A stretch of DNA of 32,863 bases from a bacterium (GCA_024226255.1 JAAELU010000567.1:1-32863), one strand, 5' to 3'; positions 18,663 to 27,111 are shown, counted from the first letter of the stretch. Notes: a model not told the origin generated them from the letters alone. A program made the numbers and translations.

Positions 18663-20558
18663 ATGGCACGCAACAAGCAACGGCTAACTACTCCGCTGGT
18701 GCGGACAGAGGCCGGGTTGGAACCAGCCACCTGGGATGAAGCCTTGGCCAAGGCGGCCGCCGGCTTCGAGGCGATCCGCGCCAGGCTCGGAGGAGATGGT
18801 TTCGCCGCTTTCAGTTGCTCGAAGGCTACGAACGAGACGAACTACATGGCTCAGAAGTTCGCTCGGGTGGTCATGGGCTCGAACAACGTCGATTCGTGTA
18901 ACCGCACCTGACACGCTCCCTCCGTCACCGGTCTGGTGGCAGTGCTCGGAGCGGGGGGCGGGACCTCCTCATACGAAGAGATCGAGTCCACAGAGTTGAT
19001 AATTCTGTGGGGATCGAACCCGCGCGAGGCGCACCCGATCTTTTTCCATCACCTCATGAAGGGTGTTCGCAACGGAGCCGAGATGTACACGATCGATCCG
19101 CGGCGCACTACGTCGGCACAATGGGCTGACACCTGGATGGGGCTCAACGTTGGATCGGACATTGTCTTGGCCAACGCGGTCGGACGCGAAATCATCGCCC
19201 AGGACCTGCACAACAAGGAATTCATCTCTCATTCGACAAGTGGATTCGAGACGTACGCCGCAAGGGTTCAGCCATACACCCTTGAGTATGCGAGAGAGAT
19301 CACGGGAATCCCGGCCGAAGCGATCCGGCAACTGGCCTATGACTACGCCACGGCCAAGACCGCTCAACTGTGCTGGGTGCTCGGAATCACCGAGCACCAC
19401 AACGGGACTGACAACGTCCTCGCCCTCATCGATTTGGCTTTGCTGACGGGGCACGTCGGGCGTTTCGGCTCCGGCCTGGTTCCGATCCGTGGGCAAAACA
19501 ACGTCCAGGGTGGCGGCGATATGGGTGGCCTGCCCAACAAGTACCCGGGCTATCAGGACGTCGAGGACCCGGCATCGCGCTGCAAGTTCGAAGAAGCGTG
19601 GGGTTGCGAGCTGAACCCTGTCGACGGCCGCCACATTTCGCTGATGTTCGACGCCATGGAAGAAGGAACGATCCGCGGCCTCTACGTGGTTGGAGAGAAT
19701 CCAGCGCAGTCTGAAGCTGACGCCGACCGAATTCGCAAGCTGCTTGCCAACCTCGAATTCATGGTGGCGCAGGACATCTTTCTGACCAAGACTGCGGCAA
19801 TGGCCGACGTTGTCTTCCCCGCCGCGGTCGGATGGGCCGAATCTGAGGGGACTGCCACCAGCTCCGATCGTCGGGTGCAGCGAATCCGCGCCGCGCTACA
19901 ACCGCCCGGCGAGGCCAAACACGACCACGAGATCATTGCGATGCTCGCCAATGCAATGGGACACGATTGGGGCTCACCATCCGCGTTCGAGATCTGGGAA
20001 GAGCTGCGCTCGCTGTCGCCGATGCACTACGGCATGACTTACGAGCGCCTCGAAGAGCTCGGCGGAATTCAATGGCCATGTCCTGATCTCGATCATCCGG
20101 GGACGCCGTTTCTCCACTCATGGTTGTGGGAGGACACGCTGCCCAGGGAGCCCGCACCCTTCAAGCCTGTGGACTATGCACCTCCCATCGACCCGCTCTC
20201 CGAGGACTATCCGATCCGTCTCACCACGGGCCGTCGGCTCGACTCGTACAACACCGGAGTCCAGTCCGGTGGATATCAGTCGCCGATCCGTCACGGTGGT
20301 GTGTTGGACATGGCGCCGGCCGATGCGGCCCGCCTCAGCGTCGGCGAGGGTGAGGTCGTCCGGATTGCGTCCCGGCGTGCCAGCATCGAGGCCCCGGTGC
20401 GCTTCGATTCGGCTCTGCGGCCCGGGCTGGCCTTCATGTCTGTCCATCATCCCGACGACGCCGACGTGAACCGGCTCACCATCGACGCCTGGGATCCGCA
20501 GGCTGGAACCGCCGAGTTCAAGGCGACCGCCATTCGTGTAGACAAGATCACGGTGTAG
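18663..20558 (+). CDS. fdhA: Formate dehydrogenase catalytic (alpha) subunit, candidate selenoprotein with Sec encoded by UGA 18909-18911; lacks its own N-terminal [4Fe-4S] domain
   Basis: ORF 18663..18911 ends ...VVMGSNNVDSCNRT-TGA; the same frame continues HAPSVTGLVAVLGAGGGTSSYEEIESTELIILWGSNPREAHP... to 20558. The U/C-H-x-P-[ST]-V context is the FDH active site. Start preceded by GGGGAGGTG. Confidence 0.93.
18914..18953 (+). promoter_or_regulatory. Candidate bacterial SECIS element for the fdhA UGA
   Basis: Lower stem CGCTCC(18914-18919)/GGAGCG(18948-18953); upper stem GTCACC(18924-18929)/GGTGGC(18935-18940), with one U:G pair; apical loop GGTCT(18930-18934), starting 19 nt after the UGA. 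Confidence 0.85.
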
Positions 20559-20565
20559 GAGCGGT

Positions 20566-22353
20566 ATGGATCTTCGCCTCATGGACGCCACAGCCACAGC
20601 GGATGAGATAGCCGCAGTTGATGTGGTGCTCGGACCTCCCGAGTCGGGATGGACCGGCGGCGTGATGACCGCGGCCGATACCCGTTTGGCGCAGGGTGGC
20701 TATCACGCCGCGGCGGCTCAACGACACCTGTTGCTGCCGGCTTTGCTGCAGGTCCAGTCGGAGATTGGCTGGATCAGTGAAGGCGCCATGAATTATGTGT
20801 GTGTCCGCCTCCAGGTCCCCCCGGCGGAGGCACACGGCGTTGCCACCTTCTACGCCCTGTTGTCCACAACCAAGCGTCCAGACCGTGTTGCCCATGTGTG
20901 CGACGATGTCGGCTGTCGCGATCGCGGCGGTGGGGCAATTCTCGAGGCGTTCGGTGATCGTGACGATGTCGTGCCTAGCCCGTGCCTTGGCCAGTGTGAT
21001 CGGGCACCGGCAGTCTTCGTGCAGCGGGCCGGCGAATCCGATGTCGTGCTTGGCAATTCCGAGCCGATGGAGGTGGAACTCGTTCTCGGCGGCGGCTCTG
21101 CCCCACCGCCTCCCGTGACCGCTCCCCAGGTAGGCGATGGCAGCCTCCGTTTGTTACGTCGAGTCGGTGTTGTCGATCCGGCCGGCCTTGATTCGTACCG
21201 AAGTCACGGCGGCTACGAGGCATTGATTCAGGCTATCGGCATGAGTCCCGGCGAGGTGATCGCCGAGGTCAAGGTTTCCAATATCCGGGGCCGCGGCGGC
21301 GCCGCGTTTCCGATGGGAATCAAATGGGAGGGTGTCGCCGCCGCCCCCGAGTCTGAGCGCTACCTGATCTGTAACGCCGACGAGTCGGAGCCCGGCACGT
21401 TCAAGGATCGAGTGTTGATGGAAGGTGATCCTTTCGCGCTCGTGGAGTCAATGACAATCGCCGGGTACGCGGTGGGCGCCACGAAGGGATACATCTACGT
21501 GCGCTCCGAGTATCCAGTGGCCCGGCAACGCCTCGAGGGTGCGATAGCGGCTGCTCGCGATGCCGGCCTGCTGGGCTCCGACGTGGCCGGCTCCGGCTTT
21601 GCCTTCGACCTCGAGGTCCGCAGCGGGGCGGGCGCTTACATATGTGGCGAAGAGACGGCTCTGATGAATTCGATCGAGGGCTACCGGGGCGAGCCCCGCA
21701 ACAAGCCACCCTTCCCGACTCAGGTAGGCCTCTTTGGCAAGCCGACCGTGATCAACAACGTCGAGACTCTGATGAATGTGCCCGACATCATTGCCGACGG
21801 TGGTGCTGCCTTCGCCGCTCTGGGCACCGAGCAGTCGACTGGCACGAAGCTCTTCTGCCTCGCCGGTGACATCGCTGCGCCCGGCGTGTATGAGGTGCCG
21901 TTTGGGGTGACCCTTGGTGACGTCATCGAATTGGCCGGAGGCGTCACCGGTTCGGGCGTCCTCAAGGCGGTTCTGCTGGGAGGTGCCGCCGGGGTGTTCG
22001 TCGGAACTGAACATCTCGACATGCCGCTCACTCTCGAGGATGCGCGGTCTCGCAACGCGACTCTGGGTTCCGGCGTTGTGATGGTCTACGACGACACGAC
22101 AGATTTTCGAGCCATTCTGCGCCGTGTCGCCGAGTTCTTCCGCGATGAGTCTTGCGGTCAATGTGTGCCGTGCCGTGTCGGCACGGTGCGCCAGGAAGAG
22201 CTTCTGGCCCGCCATCTGGGCGGGGAATCGCTCGACGCCGACCTGCTGGCCGAGTTAGCCCAGGTGATGGGCGATGCCTCGATCTGCGGTCTCGGCCACA
22301 CCGCGTCCGGTGCCATACAGAGTGCTCTGCAACTCGGATTGGTCGGAGACTGA
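20566..22353 (+). CDS. NuoE-NuoF fusion, NAD-reducing diaphorase subunit of formate dehydrogenase
   Basis: NuoE-like N-terminus with HVCDDVGCRDRGG...CLGQCDRAP; NuoF-like SNIRGRGGAAFPMGIKWE, CNADESEPGTFKDRVLMEGDP, GAGAYICGEETALMNSIEG and CGQCVPCRVGT. Confidence 0.94.
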   Translation: MDLRLMDATATADEIAAVDVVLGPPESGWTGGVMTAADTRLAQGGYHAAAAQRHLLLPALLQVQSEIGWISEGAMNYVCVRLQVPPAEAHGVATFYALLSTTKRPDRVAHVCDDVGCRDRGGGAILEAFGDRDDVVPSPCLGQCDRAPAVFVQRAGESDVVLGNSEPMEVELVLGGGSAPPPPVTAPQVGDGSLRLLRRVGVVDPAGLDSYRSHGGYEALIQAIGMSPGEVIAEVKVSNIRGRGGAAFPMGIKWEGVAAAPESERYLICNADESEPGTFKDRVLMEGDPFALVESMTIAGYAVGATKGYIYVRSEYPVARQRLEGAIAAARDAGLLGSDVAGSGFAFDLEVRSGAGAYICGEETALMNSIEGYRGEPRNKPPFPTQVGLFGKPTVINNVETLMNVPDIIADGGAAFAALGTEQSTGTKLFCLAGDIAAPGVYEVPFGVTLGDVIELAGGVTGSGVLKAVLLGGAAGVFVGTEHLDMPLTLEDARSRNATLGSGVVMVYDDTTDFRAILRRVAEFFRDESCGQCVPCRVGTVRQEELLARHLGGESLDADLLAELAQVMGDASICGLGHTASGAIQSALQLGLVGD

Positions 22354-22354
22354 T

Positions 22355-23308
22355 GTGAACGAAGTCGCTCTCAACATCGACGGTGTTGCCGCAAGCGTCC
22401 CGGAGGGCTCGACGATCCTCGAGGCGTGTCGCTCGGTCGACAAGCCGCAGCCCACGCTCTGCTACTTGGAGAACCTGACGCCGGTCAATGCCTGCCGGGT
22501 CTGCGTCGTCGAGGTGGAGAACAATCGGCTTCTGGTGCCGTCGTGCTCGCGGCCCGTTGAAGAGGGCATGGTGGTGAATACAGACACTGAGCGAGTGCGT
22601 CATTCCCGCAAGATGGTCTTCGAATTCGTGGCGTCGTCCGTCCAGATGGATCTGGTCGACGAGGAGACCAGGGAGTGGATGGACTACTACGGGGCCGATC
22701 CGTCCCGATACGGCAACCCCGCCGCTTCGTCGCTTGACCGCGACAGCCGACATCCCGGTCACCATCCGATCCCGGATGGTTCGGAAGCTGCCAACGTGCA
22801 TCAGCCGATCAAGGTCGACAACGATCTCTACGTTCGGGACTATTCGCGGTGCATCCTCTGCTACAAGTGCGTCGAAGCGTGTGGTGAGGACGCCCAGAAC
22901 TCATTCGCCATTGCCGTCTCGGGTCGCGGGTTTGATGCCCGGATCTCAACGGAGTTCGACACCCCACTCACCAATTCGGCTTGTGTCTTCTGCGGCAACT
23001 GCATTGGAGTATGTCCAACGGGAGCGTTGATGTTCCGCAGCGAATACGAGATGCGCAAAGCCGAGATCTGGGATGAGGATGAGCAGTCGGTGACTCGCAC
23101 GATCTGTAGCTACTGCGCGGTCGGCTGCAATCTCGATCTCCACGTCCAGGACAACCGCATCGTCAAAGTGACCTCGCCGATTGACCATTCGATCACCGAT
23201 GGCCACCTGTGCATCAAGGGCCGCTTCGGGTACGAATATGTGCAGGACCTTGGTGAGATGGCCAGCACCCCTATCGACATCGTGCTTGCCCGCGCCAGAA
23301 CGACCTGA
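22355..23308 (+). CDS. NuoG/HoxU-like iron-sulfur protein fused at its C-terminus to the FdhA N-terminal [4Fe-4S] (Molybdop_Fe4S4-type) domain
   Basis: 2Fe-2S motif TLCYLENLTPVNACRVCVVEV; CILCYKCVEACGE and CVFCGNCIGVCPTGAL; then TICSYCAVGCNLDLHVQDNRIVKVTSPIDHSITDGHLCIKGRFGYEYVQ. GTG start at 22355, overlapping the previous gene's stop region. Confidence 0.9.
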   Translation: MNEVALNIDGVAASVPEGSTILEACRSVDKPQPTLCYLENLTPVNACRVCVVEVENNRLLVPSCSRPVEEGMVVNTDTERVRHSRKMVFEFVASSVQMDLVDEETREWMDYYGADPSRYGNPAASSLDRDSRHPGHHPIPDGSEAANVHQPIKVDNDLYVRDYSRCILCYKCVEACGEDAQNSFAIAVSGRGFDARISTEFDTPLTNSACVFCGNCIGVCPTGALMFRSEYEMRKAEIWDEDEQSVTRTICSYCAVGCNLDLHVQDNRIVKVTSPIDHSITDGHLCIKGRFGYEYVQDLGEMASTPIDIVLARARTT

Positions 23309-23385
23309 GGCGAGCCGTGATGAAGGAACTACTGGGACTAGGCCGTTCGCCACGGGTTCGCCCTTCACCGTTCCTCTAGGCAACC

Positions 23386-24450
23386 ATGCCCGCTGGAGCC
23401 CAAACGTTCACCGTCTACAACCACATGCTGCTGCCGATGCGGTACACGTCTTCGCTCGACGAGTATGAGGCGCTGATCACCGGTGTCACGATTTGGGACG
23501 TTGGAGCAGAGCGCCAGGTGGAGATCCAGGGCCCCGATGCAGCCGCTCTGACCCAGTACCTGTGCACCCGAGACGTGTCCCGAATCCGACCCGGCCAGGC
23601 TTGCTACACATTCGTGTGCAATCACGCCGGTGGCATTCTCAATGACCCTGTGCTGCTCAAACTGGCCGAGGACCACTACTGGCTGTCGCTGGCCGATAGC
23701 GACGTGCTCCTGTGGGCCCAGGCGATTGCGGCAGAACGCGGCATGGATGTCGCGGTGCGCGAACCAGACGTCTCGCCACTCCAGGTACAGGGTCCCAAGT
23801 CCGGCGATCTCATCGGTGACGTGTTCGGGCCGGACACCCGCGATCAGAAGTACTACAACTTCGTCGAGACCGAACTCGACGGTGTGCCGATGGTGGTCGC
23901 GCGCACTGGCTGGAGCGGTGAATTCGGATATGAGGTGTTTCTACGAGACGGCCCCAAGGGAACCTGGTTGTGGGATCGGTTATTCGCCGCCGGAGAGAGT
24001 CATGGTGTCAAGCCCGCCAGCCCTAACCAGATCCGGCGGATCGAGGGAGGCATCCTCTCGTACGGCACTGACATGGACCAGACGGTGACGCCGCTGGAAC
24101 TCGGTTTCGGAAGGTTCGTTCAGTTCGACGGCGCTGAAGACTTCGTCGGCAAAGCGGCTCTACTCACCCAAGCTGCTCGCGGAATCGATCGTCGGCTCAC
24201 CGGGATCCGCATCGGCGGTGACCCGGTTCTGTCGAATAGCGCGCACATGGACGTGCAGCTCGATGGCCGATCCGTCGCGAGGCTCACTTCGATGGTCTAT
24301 TCCCCGCGCTTCGACGCCAACCTGGGATTCGCCTTCGTCGAATTGGGCTGTGCCGCGCCGGGCTGCGAACTCGAGATCATCACGTCAAATGGTGGACTTC
24401 TAGGTATCGCCGAGGCGATTCCCTTTGTGGAGCCGACGAAGTCGATCTAG
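23386..24450 (+). CDS. GcvT/DmdA-family THF-dependent methyltransferase (DMSP demethylase-like aminomethyltransferase)
   Basis: FTVYNHMLLPMRY, WDVGAERQVEIQGPDA, LKLAEDHYWLSLADSDVLLWAQ, REPDVSPLQVQGPKS, GWSGEFGYEVFL, LSYGTDMD; recalled similarity to SAR11 DmdA over the whole length. In-frame N-terminal extension starts at ATG 23320 but is interrupted by TAG 23377-23379. Confidence 0.85.
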   Translation: MPAGAQTFTVYNHMLLPMRYTSSLDEYEALITGVTIWDVGAERQVEIQGPDAAALTQYLCTRDVSRIRPGQACYTFVCNHAGGILNDPVLLKLAEDHYWLSLADSDVLLWAQAIAAERGMDVAVREPDVSPLQVQGPKSGDLIGDVFGPDTRDQKYYNFVETELDGVPMVVARTGWSGEFGYEVFLRDGPKGTWLWDRLFAAGESHGVKPASPNQIRRIEGGILSYGTDMDQTVTPLELGFGRFVQFDGAEDFVGKAALLTQAARGIDRRLTGIRIGGDPVLSNSAHMDVQLDGRSVARLTSMVYSPRFDANLGFAFVELGCAAPGCELEIITSNGGLLGIAEAIPFVEPTKSI

Positions 24451-24611
24451 CCGGCTCGATACCCGGCCAAGAAGAAACCGATCCCGATCAGCCAAACGAT
24501 TGATCCAATTGCCGCCCAGGCGTCGCCGACACGTATTGCTGAAATGAGGAAGAAGACCCCGCTGAGAGCGAACGCGGTCCAGCCCATGATGGCTAGTCGA
24601 TTGTTTGGCAT
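24447..24611 (-). CDS. Small two-TM membrane protein
   Basis: MPNNRLAIMGWTAFALSGVFFLISAIRVGDAWAAIGSIVWLIGIGFFLAGYRAG. Confidence 0.55.
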   Translation of the reverse strand: MPNNRLAIMGWTAFALSGVFFLISAIRVGDAWAAIGSIVWLIGIGFFLAGYRAG

Positions 24612-24743
24612 CACGAGGATTGTGGCGGCACATCGGTGCAGCCGCAATCGATCCGGATTCGTCAGTCCCCAGCGAGTGACGTTGACGCTTCCTGGCTAGC
24701 CTCTCCCCAACCTGCATCCATATCCGTATCGGGGGAGCCGCCA

Positions 24744-25319
24744 GTGAAGATCACCGAAGTAATCGAAGTCAGCCGACCCATCGATCAGGTGTGGTCGCTT
24801 TTTCAGGATGTACCCGATCTGGCCACCTGCCTCCCGGGAGCCGAGCTCACCGAGGACAAGGGCGACGGCCAGTACGCCGGCAATGTGTCAGTGAAGTTGG
24901 GCCCGATGACGGCGATGTTCGAGGGGCAGGCGACGGTCACGGCTGACGTCGCGGCCAAAGCCGGGAAAGTCACCGGCAAGGGTGTCGATAAGCGTGGCGG
25001 CAGTCAGGCCCAGATGAAGGTCGACTACGCGCTACAAGAGATGGATGGCGGCACCCGAGTGACCGTCGACGCCGATGTGATGCTCGCCGGGGCCGCCGCC
25101 CAATTCGGTCGCACCGGGCTCATTCAGGAGATGTCCAAGCGAATCATCGGTGAGTTCGTCGAGTGTGTCGAGGCGAAGCTGGCGGCGACGACTGTCGAGG
25201 AAGCCGCCGAAATAACGGCAGGTGAGGTCAAGGGTTTCTCACTCTTCCTCTCCAGCTTGTGGGCAACGGTCCTCGGATTCTTCAAGCGGCTGTTCGGAGC
25301 CAAGGACGGCGGCTCTTAG
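24744..25319 (+). CDS. SRPBCC family / CoxG-like protein
   Basis: GTG start after GGGGGAG; MKITEVIEVSRPIDQVWSLFQDVPDLATCLPGAELTED... typical CoxG fold N-terminus. Confidence 0.88.
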   Translation: MKITEVIEVSRPIDQVWSLFQDVPDLATCLPGAELTEDKGDGQYAGNVSVKLGPMTAMFEGQATVTADVAAKAGKVTGKGVDKRGGSQAQMKVDYALQEMDGGTRVTVDADVMLAGAAAQFGRTGLIQEMSKRIIGEFVECVEAKLAATTVEEAAEITAGEVKGFSLFLSSLWATVLGFFKRLFGAKDGGS

Positions 25320-25576
25320 TTGTTCTGCTGCGGGTTGAGCAGCTCGCGGTAGGCCTCGAGCGCCTTGCGGTGGCCTTTGGCTCCTGACCCAACCACGCCG
25401 CCGGTGCGCGCCTTCTTCACTGCGTCCTCGAGCGTGTCCAACAGTCCGTAGATGTCCGATTCGGGACCGGCATCCCTGAGCGCATGGAAAGCGATGTGGA
25501 TGGTCGCGATCGTTTCGCTGACCTTCTCGAATTCCTTGTTCACCTTGGCTCTGGCTTTGTCTAGTTCTTCACTCAT
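25316..25576 (-). CDS. Hypothetical small helical protein
   Basis: MSEELDKARAKVNKEFEKVSETIATIHIAFHALRDAGPESDIYGLLDTLEDAVKKARTGGVVGSGAKGHRKALEAYRELLNPQQNN; convergent with coxG-like gene. Confidence 0.65.
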   Translation of the reverse strand: MSEELDKARAKVNKEFEKVSETIATIHIAFHALRDAGPESDIYGLLDTLEDAVKKARTGGVVGSGAKGHRKALEAYRELLNPQQNN

Positions 25577-25633
25577 GGGTGCAGTGTCGCCGTTCTGGCG
25601 GATGCTCGCCACCAGCAGTGGCACAATGGGGCT

Positions 25634-25864
25634 GTGACTGAGACATGGACTGAAGAGCTGACCGACACGACGACGGGTGACGGTGACCACGATCGCTTCG
25701 CTCACTACGTGCGCAAAGCCGACATCGTGAGGTCCAATGTCGAAGGCGTACCGGTGCAAGCACTGTGCGGCAAGGTGTGGATTCCCAATCGCGATCCCGA
25801 CCGTTACCCGGTGTGTCCGACATGCAAAGAGATCCATTCCAAGCTGTTCGGTTCTGGCGAATAG
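25634..25864 (+). CDS. DUF3039-like small zinc-ribbon-type protein
   Basis: DRFAHYVRKADIVRSNVEGVPVQALCGKVWIPNRDPDRYPVCPTCKEIHSKL, with CGK and CPTC. Confidence 0.85.
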   Translation: MTETWTEELTDTTTGDGDHDRFAHYVRKADIVRSNVEGVPVQALCGKVWIPNRDPDRYPVCPTCKEIHSKLFGSGE

Positions 25865-25915
25865 CTCCACGTGGCCGGGTCAGGGCAGCTTCTTGGAAGC
25901 CCTAGAGTCAATCGC

Positions 25916-26209
25916 ATGCAGGTAAAGGTCACCGAGGCGGCGTTGGAGCTGGCTCGCAAGAAGGGCGGCATGGTCGCTCTCGATTTCATCAAGCCGGTCG
26001 GCTGAGGCAAGCCGGCGGAGGTGTCGGTCGACACCAACACGGACGGCAAGAACCTCAACCCGTACGAGCGGATGCCGTACGAGGGCGTTGAGTTCCTCTT
26101 GCCACGCAATCTGATGCGATGGGCTGCCGACGTAACGGTCGACGCGAGACGATCGTTGCTCGGCACCCGTTTCATCGTGCAAGCCGGGCACGCTCACAAC
26201 CCCACCTGA
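25916..26209 (+). CDS. HesB/IscA-like protein, candidate selenoprotein with Sec encoded by UGA 26003-26005
   Basis: MQVKVTEAALELARKKGGMVALDFIKPVG-TGA-GKPAEVSVDTNTDGKNLNPYERMPYEGVEFLLPRNLMRWAADVTVDARRSLLGTRFIVQAGHAHNPT; both halves in the same frame with coherent composition; hairpin with GGUC loop directly downstream of the UGA. Confidence 0.78.
26020..26035 (+). promoter_or_regulatory. Candidate bacterial SECIS element for the HesB-like gene
   Basis: Perfect stem GGTGTC(26020-26025)/GACACC(26030-26035) closing tetraloop GGTC; loop begins 21 nt after the UGA. Confidence 0.75.
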
Positions 26210-26245
26210 CAACACGGATAGGGTCTCGGTCGGGACTCCACGGAC

Positions 26246-26833
26246 ATGCGATTCATCAAACCTTTCTGGGCAGGTATTGCCGACGGCACGGTCACCGTTG
26301 CCTTTCGCCGTTGGCGTCGGCCCACCGTCGTAGCCGGACGTCCGTACCGTACCGGTGGCGGCAGAATCGAGGTTCTGTCTGTCGATGTTGTCGATCCCGA
26401 ATCGATCAGCGCTGCCGACGCTCGGAGGGCGGGGCATCAGTCCGCGGACGACGTGCGAGCCCAGCTCCGCGACGAACCGGATTGGTCGGTCTACCGGGTC
26501 GAGTTCCGGTTTCTCGACGAACCCGACCCGCGTGAGGTTCTCGCCAAAGACGACCAGTTGTCCGCACGGGACATCGCTGAGATCGACAGGCGGCTCGATC
26601 GCCTCGATTCCGCGAGCAAACAAGGGCCGTGGACGCGCCGGTACCTTCGCCTGATTGCCGACATGCCCGAGGTGCGAGCACCCGACCTCGCCGAGTCGGT
26701 CGGACGCGAGACGCAGCCGTTCAAGCTCGACGTGCGCAAACTCAAGAGCCTGGGTTTGACGTTGAGTCTCAATCCCGGATACCGGCTGTCGCCTCGGGGA
26801 CAGGCGTACCTGGCATTGTTGAGTTCCACCTAA
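26246..26833 (+). CDS. ASCH/PUA-like domain hypothetical protein
   Basis: MRFIKPFWAGIADGTVTVAFRRWRRPTVVAGRPYRTGGGRIEVLSVDVVDPESIS N-terminus resembles ASCH-type proteins; C-terminal winged-helix-like segment. Confidence 0.65.
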   Translation: MRFIKPFWAGIADGTVTVAFRRWRRPTVVAGRPYRTGGGRIEVLSVDVVDPESISAADARRAGHQSADDVRAQLRDEPDWSVYRVEFRFLDEPDPREVLAKDDQLSARDIAEIDRRLDRLDSASKQGPWTRRYLRLIADMPEVRAPDLAESVGRETQPFKLDVRKLKSLGLTLSLNPGYRLSPRGQAYLALLSST

Positions 26834-27111
26834 CTCCCGGCGGAGGTAGCTTGATCAGGGGATTCGACGCCATCCTCATCCGGCTTGTCGCCCGACTCGT
26901 CCTGCGAGCCGCGAGCACGGTCTCCGGCCCTTTCCTCCATCACATGTTCGACGCCGGGGTTGTAGATGCCTTCGATTAGGCCGAGGCTGGAACCTCTGTA
27001 CTTCGCCTCGGTCTTGTAATGGATCCAGCCTCGGCCCTCAGCCCATAGGGCCAGCCGATGTAGTCCGTACCCCAGAGCGACAAGTACCAGGACCAGGCCG
27101 AGCCACCACAT
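26830..27111 (-). CDS. Small membrane-anchored hypothetical protein
   Basis: MWWLGLVLVLVALGYGLHRLALWAEGRGWIHYKTEAKYRGSSLGLIEGIYNPGVEHVMEE...; one TM and charged tail; ATG at 27111. Confidence 0.6.
   Translation of the reverse strand: MWWLGLVLVLVALGYGLHRLALWAEGRGWIHYKTEAKYRGSSLGLIEGIYNPGVEHVMEERAGDRARGSQDESGDKPDEDGVESPDQATSAGS

Noticed and set aside
23377-23379. Pyrrolysine encoded by TAG in the DmdA-like gene
   Set aside because: The GcvT/DmdA family does not use Pyl, TAG is an ordinary stop elsewhere in the window, and no pyl genes are visible. Kept only as an anomaly needing a read-level check.
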